This document shows positions 4,815 through 11,866 of a stretch of DNA of 11,866 bases, piece by piece. Source of the stretch: Cyanobacteria bacterium HKST-UBA02 (GTDB lineage Bacteria > Cyanobacteriota > Vampirovibrionia > Obscuribacterales > Obscuribacteraceae); assembly GCA_020431945.1 (NCBI GenBank), contig JAGQHH010000279.1, positions 1 through 11,866 of the forward strand, written 5' to 3'. The stretch's first letter is position 1. Each line of letters starts with the position of its first letter. The notes below the pieces were generated by a model that saw nothing but the letters and a program-made list of their open reading frames with translations, did not search any database and was not told where the DNA came from. Position numbers and translations under genes: made by a program.

Positions 4815-7229
4815 CTACCGGGGGACCACTATGATGGCGAAGGTGAAGGGAACAGTGAGGCTCTTGCGCGATCCGTCAGGCAGTTTGACCAGTGGTGACG
4901 AGTTCAAGATCGCCCGGTAGACGGCCTGATCCATGGACTCGGAGCCGCTCGATTTGATGATTTTGACATGGTCGATAGTGCCGTTTCGCAAGATGCGGAA
5001 CACAGTGACGACGACGCCGGAGCTTCTCGGCATATCGGTGAGATGCCACTTGCTGCGGATCTTCTCTCGCATCAGGGTGACGAACTCGCTGGTGTCCGTT
5101 ACTCCCCGGTGCCAGGCTTCTACTCGGGAGGGGTTGCTCGAGGCGAGGAGCGTCAGCCTCAGTGGCGCATGTGGTGGCGGAGGAAATTTGCCCACGGCTT
5201 TAACCTTCTCCACCGCGAGGCTGGCTGTGGCGGCAGGCGATTTGTCGGTTTTCGACTTTCGCAGGTTCCTGACCGTGCCGTCCGCCTCGATGGTGCATGC
5301 CAGTGTAGAGCCGGTCTCCAGTCCTTTGACGGACTTCAGCGCCTGACCGAGTTTGTTCTCAACCTCGATGCAATAGTCGGTGACTTCTTGCTTGAGAAAA
5401 GGAGCGGCTTGCTTGGCGAGCGCTGTCTCGACCCGGTCTATCTCCCGCTCGACATCGTACTGATGGGCGCCATCTTTGACCAGGGTCTCGATGCGGTCTA
5501 GGTTGTTCAGGTATCCCTGGATGCCGATTCCTTTGCCGCCGGTCGCTTTGACGACGTTGTAGAGATGCTTTCTCTCTTCCAGGCAGGGACCCTCGGCGAA
5601 TTCCCTGGCAGCGGCGAGGTCTTCGACTTCGAGCCCGGCGAAGTTGGGTCGAGGGTTCTGCATCTGCTCGACTTTGAAGCCCTCTTTTTCGAGGAATTTG
5701 ATCATGCCCGCCGGACCACCAAGGTGGGCCGAGCCCACTGCCACGAAGTAAGGACCGTCTTTCTCTTTGATGATCTCCATGAGACGCTTGACCATGTTCT
5801 CGTTTCTATCGTCCAGCATTACCTTGTGAAAGGCTCGAAGCTCGGGGAATTTTTTCTCCTCGTCTGCGTCGAGTTGAGCCATCCCTTCGACATCACCGGA
5901 TTTCCAGATCTCGAAAATTTCTTTGATGTCTTTCTCCCTGTTTTTCAAATCGAGAAGAGAAGAGAAGAGTATTTTGTCCTGGACCGGCTCTTCGAGTTTG
6001 GCGAAGAACTCCCGGTCCGGCGGCTCGAGCCCGCCGACGGTGACGTCATTGATCATCGCCTGGGCGCAAAGATAATTGTCGATACCGTATCGACCTTTGT
6101 ACTCTTCCAGCTCGCCGCGCCGAGGGAGCGAGCCGCTCAGGATGTTGTTGGCCAGCCAGGGACGATACTTGTTGTACATGTCCCAGGTCTCCCCGGACCA
6201 GGCTAGATATTCTTCGAAAGCCTTCTTCGTCTCCGGTGAGAGCTTGTCTTTGAGCTTGTCCGGCGGGTCATAAGTGCCCTTCATCTTCGAGCGGATCTCT
6301 TCGCTCTTCTTGATGAAACTTTCGTCGTTGATTGGAATTTCCAGGTAGAGATGATTCGACTCGTTGAAGGCGTCGAGAATGCCCCGGGGCAGGGGATAGA
6401 AATTCGGCTTGGCGACATGGATCGTGCCCATCAGATAGATCAGGTCGTCGTCCCGGGTTGCTTTGAAGAGAAAGATATTGCGGCTGGAGCGGTCTTTGGA
6501 TTTGCCTGTCCGGGCTGGCGGTCGAGCCGAGGCGGTTTTCGTCCTGGTGCTCTTCTTCTCCGGAGTCTTTGTCTTCGAGCCGGACCCGGACGCAGACGCA
6601 GACGCAGAGCCAGATCCGGAACCTGAGCTCGAACCTGAAGCAGAGGCTTTCTTTTCGTCCGGCTTCTTGTCTTCGCTCGTTTTCGCTATCTCGCGCGGAG
6701 CCGTCGCTGCGACCAAACTCTTGAACTCATTGAGGAACTCATGGGAGGCATTGGCTGGAAATGAAATCTGCGCAAAGAGATGCTTGTCTTCTGATGCCAG
6801 ATACGGTGCCAGAGTGTAGCGAGTGTAATAAAACTGGTTTGAATCCGTCTCCAGTCGCTCGCTCCCTTTGTACCTGCCGGGGCGGATCTCGACTTTCATG
6901 ATCAATCCGTCGAGATCCGGCATCGTTTCCTGGCGGTTTGTATAAACGCTGATGCCGGGCTTGGTCTTGTACTTCACTTCGAGGGTCTGACCTTTTTTAA
7001 CGACTTTCGCTCTCGGATAGAACTGCATGACCAGCTTCTCGATTTCGTCAAGAGCAGGAGCGAAAGAGGAGGCGGGCGCAGCCTGCTTCTCGGCGTTCTT
7101 TTTTCCTGCGGCAAGCAAGGTTTGTCGCTTGTCGCCATCCGTAGAATTCTCTGCCGTCGCCGCGTCTGCCTGATTAAGGGGCAACAGGCATGCGAGTATT
7201 GCAAGCTTCAAGCAAAGTGCGTTTTTCAT
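4815..7229 (-). CDS. Exported TraB/GumN-type protein with tandem TonB-C-like domains
   Basis: This predicted 804-residue protein starts at the ATG at 7229, which begins a clear signal peptide (M-K-N-A-L-C-L-K-L-A-I-L to Q-A-D-A, residues 1-23). An in-frame ATG at 7334 would bury that signal 35 residues in, so I reject it. Layout: a domain at about 55-175 that is also present in the divergent neighbour; a Ser/Gly/Lys-rich linker (about 180-250); a TraB/PrgY/GumN domain at about 252-525 with G-T-I-H (268-271), the acidic Y-L-E (295-297) and G-S-A-H (499-502), the two G-x-x-H motifs of this family; a helical spacer; then a TonB-C-like segment at about 635-695 and a clearer one at about 715-804. 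TIKI-like members of the TraB family are metalloproteases, so proteolysis is possible but unproven. The fusion with TonB-C points to envelope-spanning or outer-membrane partners. Confidence 0.85.
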   Translation of the reverse strand: MKNALCLKLAILACLLPLNQADAATAENSTDGDKRQTLLAAGKKNAEKQAAPASSFAPALDEIEKLVMQFYPRAKVVKKGQTLEVKYKTKPGISVYTNRQETMPDLDGLIMKVEIRPGRYKGSERLETDSNQFYYTRYTLAPYLASEDKHLFAQISFPANASHEFLNEFKSLVAATAPREIAKTSEDKKPDEKKASASGSSSGSGSGSASASASGSGSKTKTPEKKSTRTKTASARPPARTGKSKDRSSRNIFLFKATRDDDLIYLMGTIHVAKPNFYPLPRGILDAFNESNHLYLEIPINDESFIKKSEEIRSKMKGTYDPPDKLKDKLSPETKKAFEEYLAWSGETWDMYNKYRPWLANNILSGSLPRRGELEEYKGRYGIDNYLCAQAMINDVTVGGLEPPDREFFAKLEEPVQDKILFSSLLDLKNREKDIKEIFEIWKSGDVEGMAQLDADEEKKFPELRAFHKVMLDDRNENMVKRLMEIIKEKDGPYFVAVGSAHLGGPAGMIKFLEKEGFKVEQMQNPRPNFAGLEVEDLAAAREFAEGPCLEERKHLYNVVKATGGKGIGIQGYLNNLDRIETLVKDGAHQYDVEREIDRVETALAKQAAPFLKQEVTDYCIEVENKLGQALKSVKGLETGSTLACTIEADGTVRNLRKSKTDKSPAATASLAVEKVKAVGKFPPPPHAPLRLTLLASSNPSRVEAWHRGVTDTSEFVTLMREKIRSKWHLTDMPRSSGVVVTVFRILRNGTIDHVKIIKSSGSESMDQAVYRAILNSSPLVKLPDGSRKSLTVPFTFAIIVVPR

Positions 7230-7284
7230 TCTAGTTGTCTTCCACCGCCGGCTCGGCCTCAAACGGGCGTTTATATAAAGCTGT

Positions 7285-7300
7285 ATCACCATATCGTGAT
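7285..7300. promoter_or_regulatory. Palindrome in the divergent intergenic region
   Basis: ATCACCATATCGTGAT pairs with itself except for one C/C mismatch and lies midway between the divergent starts at 7229 and 7376. A perfect TTGACA (7300-7305, plus strand) touches its edge, but no convincing -10 follows at the right distance. An A/T-rich TTATATAAA at 7271-7279 could be a -10 region for either gene. It is a candidate shared operator for two genes whose products share a domain. Confidence 0.4.
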
Positions 7301-7375
7301 TGACAACCAGGAGGAGGTTTCTCTTAGAGTTCATGGTGGAAAATGATAGGGAAGTCGTCGACTCGTGGAGTAGTC

Positions 7376-8977
7376 ATGGGTAAAAAAGGTTGTGTCTCCC
7401 GGTTTTTTCTGGCAAGCTGTTTTGCGCTATCCAGCCTGCCGCTTGCTGGTTCGCTGCCCTGTCAGGCGGGCGAGGGGGTCGATAGCCTGCTGATCGCTGC
7501 GAAGAAAAAGGAGAGTCAGCCGCCCTCCGTATTCGAGCCGTTTCTCCAGGAGGTCGAAGCGCTTTTCCAGGAGTTCTATCCGAAAGCCAAGGTCAAGAAG
7601 GACGGCAACAAGATTCAAGTGTCCTATAAGTGTCACGAATACGCCGATGGGAGCTCCGGTCGACATATCATCGCTCCCCAGCTCGACGGCATCCTTCTCG
7701 ACATGGAAGCTGTGCCTGGGAAATACAAGGGCAAGGAGATGCTCCCGCACCGCGTCAACGAGACCCTTTATGTGCTTCTCTTGATGGCACCGTATTCGGC
7801 ACCATCCGATCATCACATGCACACCAGGCTTCTCTTCCCTCATAACACGCCAGAGTCCTTCGTTCGCAAGTTTCAAGGACTGGTTGAGGACTTCGACCGC
7901 AAGGTGAAGGCCGAGATGAAAGAGGCAAAAGCCAAAGAGGAAGAGAAAGTCGCCGAAGAGCCCGGCTCCGGAGACGAAGCGAAATCCGAAGACAGCGGGT
8001 CTGACGAAACAGCTCAAGCCGCGCCGGGAGCCTCTGAAGACAGTAGCCCGGGCGAGGACGCCGCCGGCGATGCCGAGGCGGGGAAGGAAAGCTCCGGCGA
8101 CGAAGCGGATGAAAGTGCCGACAAGTCGGATAGCGCAAAGAGCGCCGAGAAGACCTCTGACGATAGCGCTGAACATGCTTCCGATTCCAAAAAGACGGCA
8201 ACGGACGCCGACAAGAGCGCTGACAAAGAATCCGACAAGAGCGCTGACAAAGAATCCGACAAAGAAACTGACAAAGAAGCCGACAAAGAAGCCGACACGG
8301 AAGCCGACAAAGAAGCCGACAAAGAAGCGAAGAGCGAGAGTAAGATTGACTTCGGCGGCGCCCGGCTGTCGACCTATACCTTCTCGGACGGAAGGTTTCA
8401 GATTCGGCTGCCGGGAAAGCCTGACGCAGCAGCGAAAGAGCTTCAGGGTATGCGATTTTCACAGTACAAGTATCGCGAGCCCCAGGGTAGCTACAACATT
8501 GGCTACACGGTGCTTCCGACGGCAGTGAAAGTGAGCTCTCAGGGCAAGATGGTGATCGATTTGACCCGCAGTCTCGCGGCTGTGACCAAAGGCAAGTCGG
8601 GGCCTTTGACGTCCCTTCCCTGGCAGGGTTATCCCGGCTGCCAGGTGGATGTTTCGGAGATTCCGGGCGACGGGTTCAAGAACACCAGGTTGCGAGTTTT
8701 TCTGGTGCGCCGCTACCTGTATATCGTTCAGGCTATCGGAACCAAAGCCTGGCTCGAGTCGCCGGCGGTGAAGCAAGTTCTGGACTCGCTGGTGGTCCGC
8801 CCGGAGCTGACATCTTCGGAGCGCACTCTCATGGAGACCCGGGAAGCCTCTCGTCTTTCACATTCACGAGCAGCCAGTGCCGATGCCCGGGACCGCAATG
8901 CTCGTCCCAGCTACAACAAAGCCAGAGAGAAGTTCCAGGCTGACTGGAAATATCGCAAGCGTTTGCCATCTTATTAA
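7376..8977 (+). CDS. Exported protein with shared N-domain, acidic Asp-Lys-Glu repeat linker and unnamed C-terminal domain
   Basis: This predicted 533-residue protein starts at 7376 with GGAG five bases upstream. An in-frame ATG at 7343 would place 11 extra residues before the signal peptide. The signal runs to about L-P-C-Q-A (residue 31). Residues about 52-170 align with the N-domain of the divergent TraB/GumN gene: both show F-Y-P-x-A-K-V, L-D-G, P-G-x-Y-K-G and A-P-Y at matching spacing. A long Glu/Asp/Lys/Ser linker (about 170-325) follows, ending in D-K-E-A-type tetrapeptide repeats. The C-terminal domain (about 332-474) has F-Q-I-R-L-P-G-K-P, a G-Y-P-G-C turn and a strand-rich pattern; I recognise the style from other bacterial exported proteins but cannot name a family. 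The tail is basic. No catalytic motif is visible. It is probably a periplasmic or surface partner of its neighbour. Confidence 0.75.
   Translation: MGKKGCVSRFFLASCFALSSLPLAGSLPCQAGEGVDSLLIAAKKKESQPPSVFEPFLQEVEALFQEFYPKAKVKKDGNKIQVSYKCHEYADGSSGRHIIAPQLDGILLDMEAVPGKYKGKEMLPHRVNETLYVLLLMAPYSAPSDHHMHTRLLFPHNTPESFVRKFQGLVEDFDRKVKAEMKEAKAKEEEKVAEEPGSGDEAKSEDSGSDETAQAAPGASEDSSPGEDAAGDAEAGKESSGDEADESADKSDSAKSAEKTSDDSAEHASDSKKTATDADKSADKESDKSADKESDKETDKEADKEADTEADKEADKEAKSESKIDFGGARLSTYTFSDGRFQIRLPGKPDAAAKELQGMRFSQYKYREPQGSYNIGYTVLPTAVKVSSQGKMVIDLTRSLAAVTKGKSGPLTSLPWQGYPGCQVDVSEIPGDGFKNTRLRVFLVRRYLYIVQAIGTKAWLESPAVKQVLDSLVVRPELTSSERTLMETREASRLSHSRAASADARDRNARPSYNKAREKFQADWKYRKRLPSY
8210..8329 (+). repeat. 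In-frame short tandem repeats encoding D-K-E-A/D-K-E-S units
   Basis: Two perfect 24-base copies (8210-8233 and 8234-8257, encoding D-K-S-A-D-K-E-S) are followed by six further 12-base units close to GACAAAGAAGCC and a final diverged unit. All units are multiples of three, so copy-number change would keep the frame and only change linker length. Confidence 0.85.
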
Positions 8978-9037
8978 CGATCGCTGTCGGTCTGCCATCA
9001 TGGGTGGTGGCTCAATTGCCATCCCCGAAGGGACCCT

Positions 9038-9063
9038 GGTTTGGAAAGACCGGTTTGGAAAGA
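9038..9063. repeat. Direct repeat upstream of the kinase gene
   Basis: GGTTTGGAAAGA occurs at 9038-9049 and 9052-9063, a 14-base period, about 75-100 bases before the kinase start. It could be a tandem activator site. No clear -35/-10 promoter was found in the 158-base gap between 8977 and 9136. Confidence 0.4.
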
Positions 9064-9135
9064 AAGATACAGTGGCATGAAAACGGTATCCCAAGGTGTC
9101 TTCGTTTTTGACCCCAGAAGTCGGAAAACTCTCAT

Positions 9136-11646
9136 ATGACAAACGATTTACCCGGGACTGATGCTCAGGCAGGTATAGAGCTTCCAGTTATCGAGCGCTA
9201 TCAGGTAACCGAACTCCTCGGCAAGGGTGGTATGGGAGTCGTGGTCAAGGCCAGCCACGCTCAGCTCGACAAGCAAGTCGCCATCAAAGTGCTTCATGCC
9301 AATCTCGTTGATGGCGCCAGCCGCCAGCGCTTCGAGATCGAGGCTAAAGCCGGAAGCCGGCTGACCCACCCCAATCTCGTCTCCATCTTCGATTACGGCG
9401 TCACTGCCGACGGCAAGCCCTATATGGTCATGGAGTTCATCGAGGGTCAGAGTCTGGAGTCTTTCATCAGCCAGAACGCCAGGATGGAGATCGAGATGTT
9501 TCTCTCGGTTTTCGAGCAGATCGGCAAGGCGCTCCAGTACATCCACAGGCAGAACATCGTCCACCGCGATATCAAGTCGAGCAATATCATGCTCCAGGAA
9601 ATCGAGGGCGACCTCTATGCCAAGCTCGTCGATTTCGGCATCGCTAAGGTTCTGGCTGAAAGCGGTATGGCCATGCAGAAGCTCACCGAAACCGGGTCGG
9701 TTTTCGGGAGCCCGCTCTATATGAGCCCGGAGCAATGTCGTGGGCTGGTGGTCGACCAGCGTTCGGACATCTATTCTCTGGGTTGCGTCATGTATGAGTG
9801 CATCGCCGGGATGCCGCCGATAGTCGGTGAAAATGTCCTCAAGACGATTTTCATGCACGTCAACGATCCGCCTGAGCCGTTGCCGGAGCTGAATAGCCCG
9901 GATCCTGCTGTTTGCTCCATGGCCAGGCTCATTCATCGCTGTCTCGAGAAAGACCCCGGGGCTCGCTTCGCAGACAGCGGCGAGCTTCTTCAGGCGCTCG
10001 CCGGTATCGGGGAAGAGCTGGCCGCTCGCCGCTATCAGACCGGCGAGAACAAGGAGCAGTCGAGCAGGCAGATGCTGGCTAGGTGGCGCCGCACCGATCC
10101 CCAGCCCGGTCTATCCGAAACCGGCGCTCAAGCTGGCACCGGTGAATTCGGCTCCCCGAAGTCCGGCGCTCAAGCCGGCACCGGTGAATTCAGCTCCCCG
10201 CAGTCCGGCGCTCAAGCCGGCACCGGTCAATCCAGCTCTTCGCAGTCCGGCGCTCAAGCCGGCACCGGTCAGTCCGGCTCCCCGCAAGCCGGTACTCAAG
10301 CCGGCTCCGGTCAATCCAGCGCCCCGCAGTCCGGTACTTTGTCGAGCACTGCATCCGGCGCCTTCTCGTCCGGTACCACCTCGCCGGATCGAGGTTACTC
10401 CCTGGAGGAGCTCGCCAGTATCAAGGCCCCCGGCGCTCAAGACTCGAGCACCGGCAGGAACAACCTGCGCGATATCACCGGTCCTGTGGGCGCGCCCCGC
10501 AAGACTCCCGTGATCATCGCGGCCTGCGCTGCCAGTCTGCTGGTTGCCGGTGGTGCTGTCCTAGCCTGGCCTCTGATCATTAACCAGATTCAGTCCCTTT
10601 CCCAGGGTCGAAGTCTCGAGCAGGCTCGCTCGATTTATTCGAAAGGCGAGAGCCATTTTGGCGATGCCGAAAAGCCATTCCTGGCTGCTCTTGCCGAGAG
10701 CAAGGATAACAACTCCCTCAGCGAGATCTACGAGTGTCTTGGCCGGATCTATCTACAGAAAGGCGATCTCGCTAAAGCAAGAACCCAGTTCGAGAAAGTG
10801 GTGGCATTCAAGTCCACGCCGGAGAACGACAGGTGGCGCCTACTCGCGTTATCAGGGCTGTCCGAGCTGGAAGCGAGACAGAGCAAATTCGAAGCTGCCA
10901 CCAAATATCTCGAGCAGGCTCGGGATCTGGCAGCCCGCATCGATGCCGAGCCCGGCATCCTGGGCGACCTTCTGGCGAGCTCGGCGCGCCTTGCAGCCCG
11001 GGATGGAAAGAACGGACAGGCTGCACTCAGCTATTTCGATCACGCCATAGCCGAGTATCAAAAACTTCCTTCCGGGCAGGAAGCCAAGATCGCCAGGAGC
11101 TGGCTCGAAAGCGCCGAGCTCGCTGCCCGTCTCACCTGGACGGAAGAAGCTGCCTCCCGCGCGACCAAAGCGATTGCTATCGCCGATGGTATCAAAAACG
11201 ATACTGTAAAAAGCGAGATTCTCCGGGGTGCCAACCCCATCGCCGCCCTGGCGAAATCCGCTCCGGGACCTGCTCAGCCGTCTTTCTCCCAGCCTGCGCT
11301 CACTCAGTCTGGTCCTGACCAACCAGGTTCCGTCTCTTCGGCTCCGGTAGCATCGTCAGATCAAGATCCCTCTCGTGCCGAGCTCACCAAGATGAAGTAC
11401 CAGAACGACATAGCCGCCGAGCAGCTAGAGCAGCTCAAACGCGCCCGAGAGTTCACCAACCAGGTCAGCAAAATCCAGAACGAAAACTTCAAGAAGACCA
11501 CCAGTGCCCTCCAGGGTTACAGCCAGTCGGCCTATCCGGCTTCTTCCTCTTCGAGCTCGAGTCGCTCGGAGCCAGCGGCAACCGATGGTTCCTCTTCCAT
11601 CGAAGCCCTCAAAGATCTGGGCTCGTCATTCATAGACAAGCACTAA
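9136..11646 (+). CDS. Transmembrane PknB-type Ser/Thr protein kinase with TPR-like outer region
   Basis: This predicted 836-residue protein opens with a Hanks-type kinase domain (about 22-290). All key motifs are present: glycine loop G-K-G-G-M-G-V-V (29-36), V-A-I-K with Lys51, H-R-D-I-K-S-S-N (143-150, Asp145), D-F-G (166-168) and S-P-E in place of A-P-E (197-199). The kinase should be active. A Ser/Gly/Gln/Ala repeat linker (329-398) leads to a single membrane helix at about 458-480. The outer part has TPR-like helices (about 495-690), a Ser/Pro-rich spacer and a helical, possibly coiled segment (about 745-795), ending in a Ser run. The kinase faces the cytoplasm and the helical part the periplasm, so it is likely an envelope sensor. 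The ligand and substrates are unknown. The Shine-Dalgarno before the ATG is weak. Confidence 0.92.
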   Translation: MTNDLPGTDAQAGIELPVIERYQVTELLGKGGMGVVVKASHAQLDKQVAIKVLHANLVDGASRQRFEIEAKAGSRLTHPNLVSIFDYGVTADGKPYMVMEFIEGQSLESFISQNARMEIEMFLSVFEQIGKALQYIHRQNIVHRDIKSSNIMLQEIEGDLYAKLVDFGIAKVLAESGMAMQKLTETGSVFGSPLYMSPEQCRGLVVDQRSDIYSLGCVMYECIAGMPPIVGENVLKTIFMHVNDPPEPLPELNSPDPAVCSMARLIHRCLEKDPGARFADSGELLQALAGIGEELAARRYQTGENKEQSSRQMLARWRRTDPQPGLSETGAQAGTGEFGSPKSGAQAGTGEFSSPQSGAQAGTGQSSSSQSGAQAGTGQSGSPQAGTQAGSGQSSAPQSGTLSSTASGAFSSGTTSPDRGYSLEELASIKAPGAQDSSTGRNNLRDITGPVGAPRKTPVIIAACAASLLVAGGAVLAWPLIINQIQSLSQGRSLEQARSIYSKGESHFGDAEKPFLAALAESKDNNSLSEIYECLGRIYLQKGDLAKARTQFEKVVAFKSTPENDRWRLLALSGLSELEARQSKFEAATKYLEQARDLAARIDAEPGILGDLLASSARLAARDGKNGQAALSYFDHAIAEYQKLPSGQEAKIARSWLESAELAARLTWTEEAASRATKAIAIADGIKNDTVKSEILRGANPIAALAKSAPGPAQPSFSQPALTQSGPDQPGSVSSAPVASSDQDPSRAELTKMKYQNDIAAEQLEQLKRAREFTNQVSKIQNENFKKTTSALQGYSQSAYPASSSSSSSRSEPAATDGSSSIEALKDLGSSFIDKH
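10120..10329 (+). repeat. Five 42-base in-frame tandem repeats in the kinase linker
   Basis: Five units of 14 codons encode variants of S-G-A-Q-A-G-T-G-Q-S-S-S-P-Q (residues 329-398). The first four are close copies and the fifth has drifted. The repeat is in frame and lies between kinase domain and membrane helix, so it acts as a variable-length spacer. Confidence 0.9.
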
Positions 11647-11679
11647 CGACAAGCACGAACGCGTCCAAACTACCGCATG

Positions 11680-11746
11680 GTCAGCGCCAGGGAGTCAGCG
11701 CCAGGGAGTCAGCGCCCGCATGGTCAGCGCCGGCGTGGTCAGCGCC
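11680..11746. repeat. Short tandem array of GTCAGCGCC words
   Basis: GTCAGCGCC occurs at 11680, 11694, 11708, 11723 and 11738, that is with 14, 14, 15 and 15 base steps. The fillers are AGGGA twice, then CGCATG and GGCGTG. The mixed period breaks any reading frame, so it is non-coding. GACAAGCAC also recurs around it (11635, 11648, 11752), the first copy being the last codons of the kinase gene. Confidence 0.75.
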
Positions 11747-11779
11747 AGCGCGACAAGCACCGGAAATTTTCGCAGCGAT

Positions 11780-11803
11780 ATGACTGTGAGGTCATCTTTT
11801 TTT
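11780..11803 (+). terminator. Hairpin plus T-run, copy 1
   Basis: ATGAC and GTCAT form a 5-bp stem around TGTGAG, followed by C and seven T. A larger inverted repeat, TTTTCGC (11767-11773) with GCGAAAA (11804-11810), encloses it. This would serve as an intrinsic terminator for the kinase gene about 135 bases after its stop, though the inner stem is short. Confidence 0.55.
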
Positions 11804-11841
11804 GCGAAAACTTGATCTGACGGTCATTTTGGTCCTGGTAA

Positions 11842-11865
11842 ATGACTGTGAGGTCATCTTTTTTT
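11842..11865 (+). terminator. Hairpin plus T-run, copy 2 (identical to copy 1)
   Basis: All 24 bases of the element at 11780-11803 recur here, 62 bases downstream, ending one base before the window edge. The upstream flank differs: GTCATTT (11824-11830) can pair with AAATGAC (11840-11846), which would compete with the terminator stem. Confidence 0.5.
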
Positions 11866-11866
11866 C

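Noticed and set aside
7427..8462. Long minus-strand ORFs opposite the acidic-linker gene
   Set aside because: They are antisense shadows of the Asp/Lys/Glu repeat: the Leu/Ser/Cys/Arg runs come from reading the same repeat backwards.
8999..9080. 26-codon ORF starting M-G-G-G-S-I
   Set aside because: No ribosome binding site, and most of it is formed by the direct repeat before the kinase gene.
9091..9117. Possible terminator between the acidic-linker gene and the kinase gene
   Set aside because: AAAACG and CGTTTT can pair, but the interior does not, and no stable GC stem precedes the T-run.
10111..10513. Repeat-rich ORFs on both strands over the kinase linker
   Set aside because: They are out-of-frame readings of the 42-base repeat. 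The kinase frame alone has domains and a coherent layout.
11647..11820. Open frame directly after the kinase stop codon
   Set aside because: It continues about 57 codons without a stop, but crosses the mixed-period repeat and the terminator hairpin and gives a low-complexity Arg/Gln-rich product. Read-through is not supported.
11680..11866. Possible CRISPR array
   Set aside because: Repeat units are 9-15 bases with tiny irregular fillers, and the 24-base unit occurs only twice with dissimilar flanks; no cas gene is present.

Overview
The window looks like a chromosomal segment of a diderm (Gram-negative) bacterium of moderate to high GC. Sec signal peptides, a lipobox, TonB-type C-terminal domains and a rhodanese/TauE sulfur module all point to an envelope with an outer membrane. 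Large proteins built from TPRs, low-complexity linkers, Hanks kinases and TonB-C or TraB domains would fit a lineage such as the non-photosynthetic cyanobacterial relatives (Vampirovibrionophyceae/Obscuribacterales). That placement is a guess from style, not a proof.

Layout. (1) Positions 1-1526 hold a sulfur-stress module: a TauE/SafE-type permease (cut by the window edge) and a membrane-anchored rhodanese form a leftward operon, with a divergent ArsR-family repressor. The leftward promoter is close to consensus, and a palindrome overlaps its -35 box. (2) Positions 1641-2846 encode a predicted lipoprotein with TPR-like repeats and two retropepsin-like DTGA domains in one chain. (3) Positions 2856-3323 (minus strand) encode a small TonB-C protein. 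(4) Positions 3471-4804 look nearly empty in a long-ORF view but hold a cluster of small genes with good ribosome binding sites. Four of them encode 53-63 residue peptides whose leaders align without gaps and end in Gly-Gly at residues 33-35. This matches the double-glycine leader pattern of peptides exported by C39-peptidase ABC transporters. A fifth encodes a 40-residue Sec-signal peptide. A strong terminator closes one of the units. (5) Positions 4815-8977 are a divergent pair of exported proteins that share an N-terminal domain I cannot name. One carries a TraB/GumN domain and tandem TonB-C-like domains; the other has an acidic repeat linker and an unnamed C-terminal domain. (6) Positions 9136-11646 encode a membrane Ser/Thr kinase with a 5 x 14-residue repeat linker, one membrane helix and an outer TPR-like region. 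(7) Positions 11647-11866 are non-coding, with a GTCAGCGCC short-word array and two identical hairpin plus T-run elements.

The strongest candidate for an undescribed system is the four-member double-glycine peptide family at 3471-4804. No transporter, modifying enzyme or immunity gene for it lies in the window, so its export and role are inferred. The neighbouring exported proteins (aspartic-protease-like, TraB/GumN, TonB-C) and the kinase point to an envelope theme, but nothing here shows that they work with the peptides.
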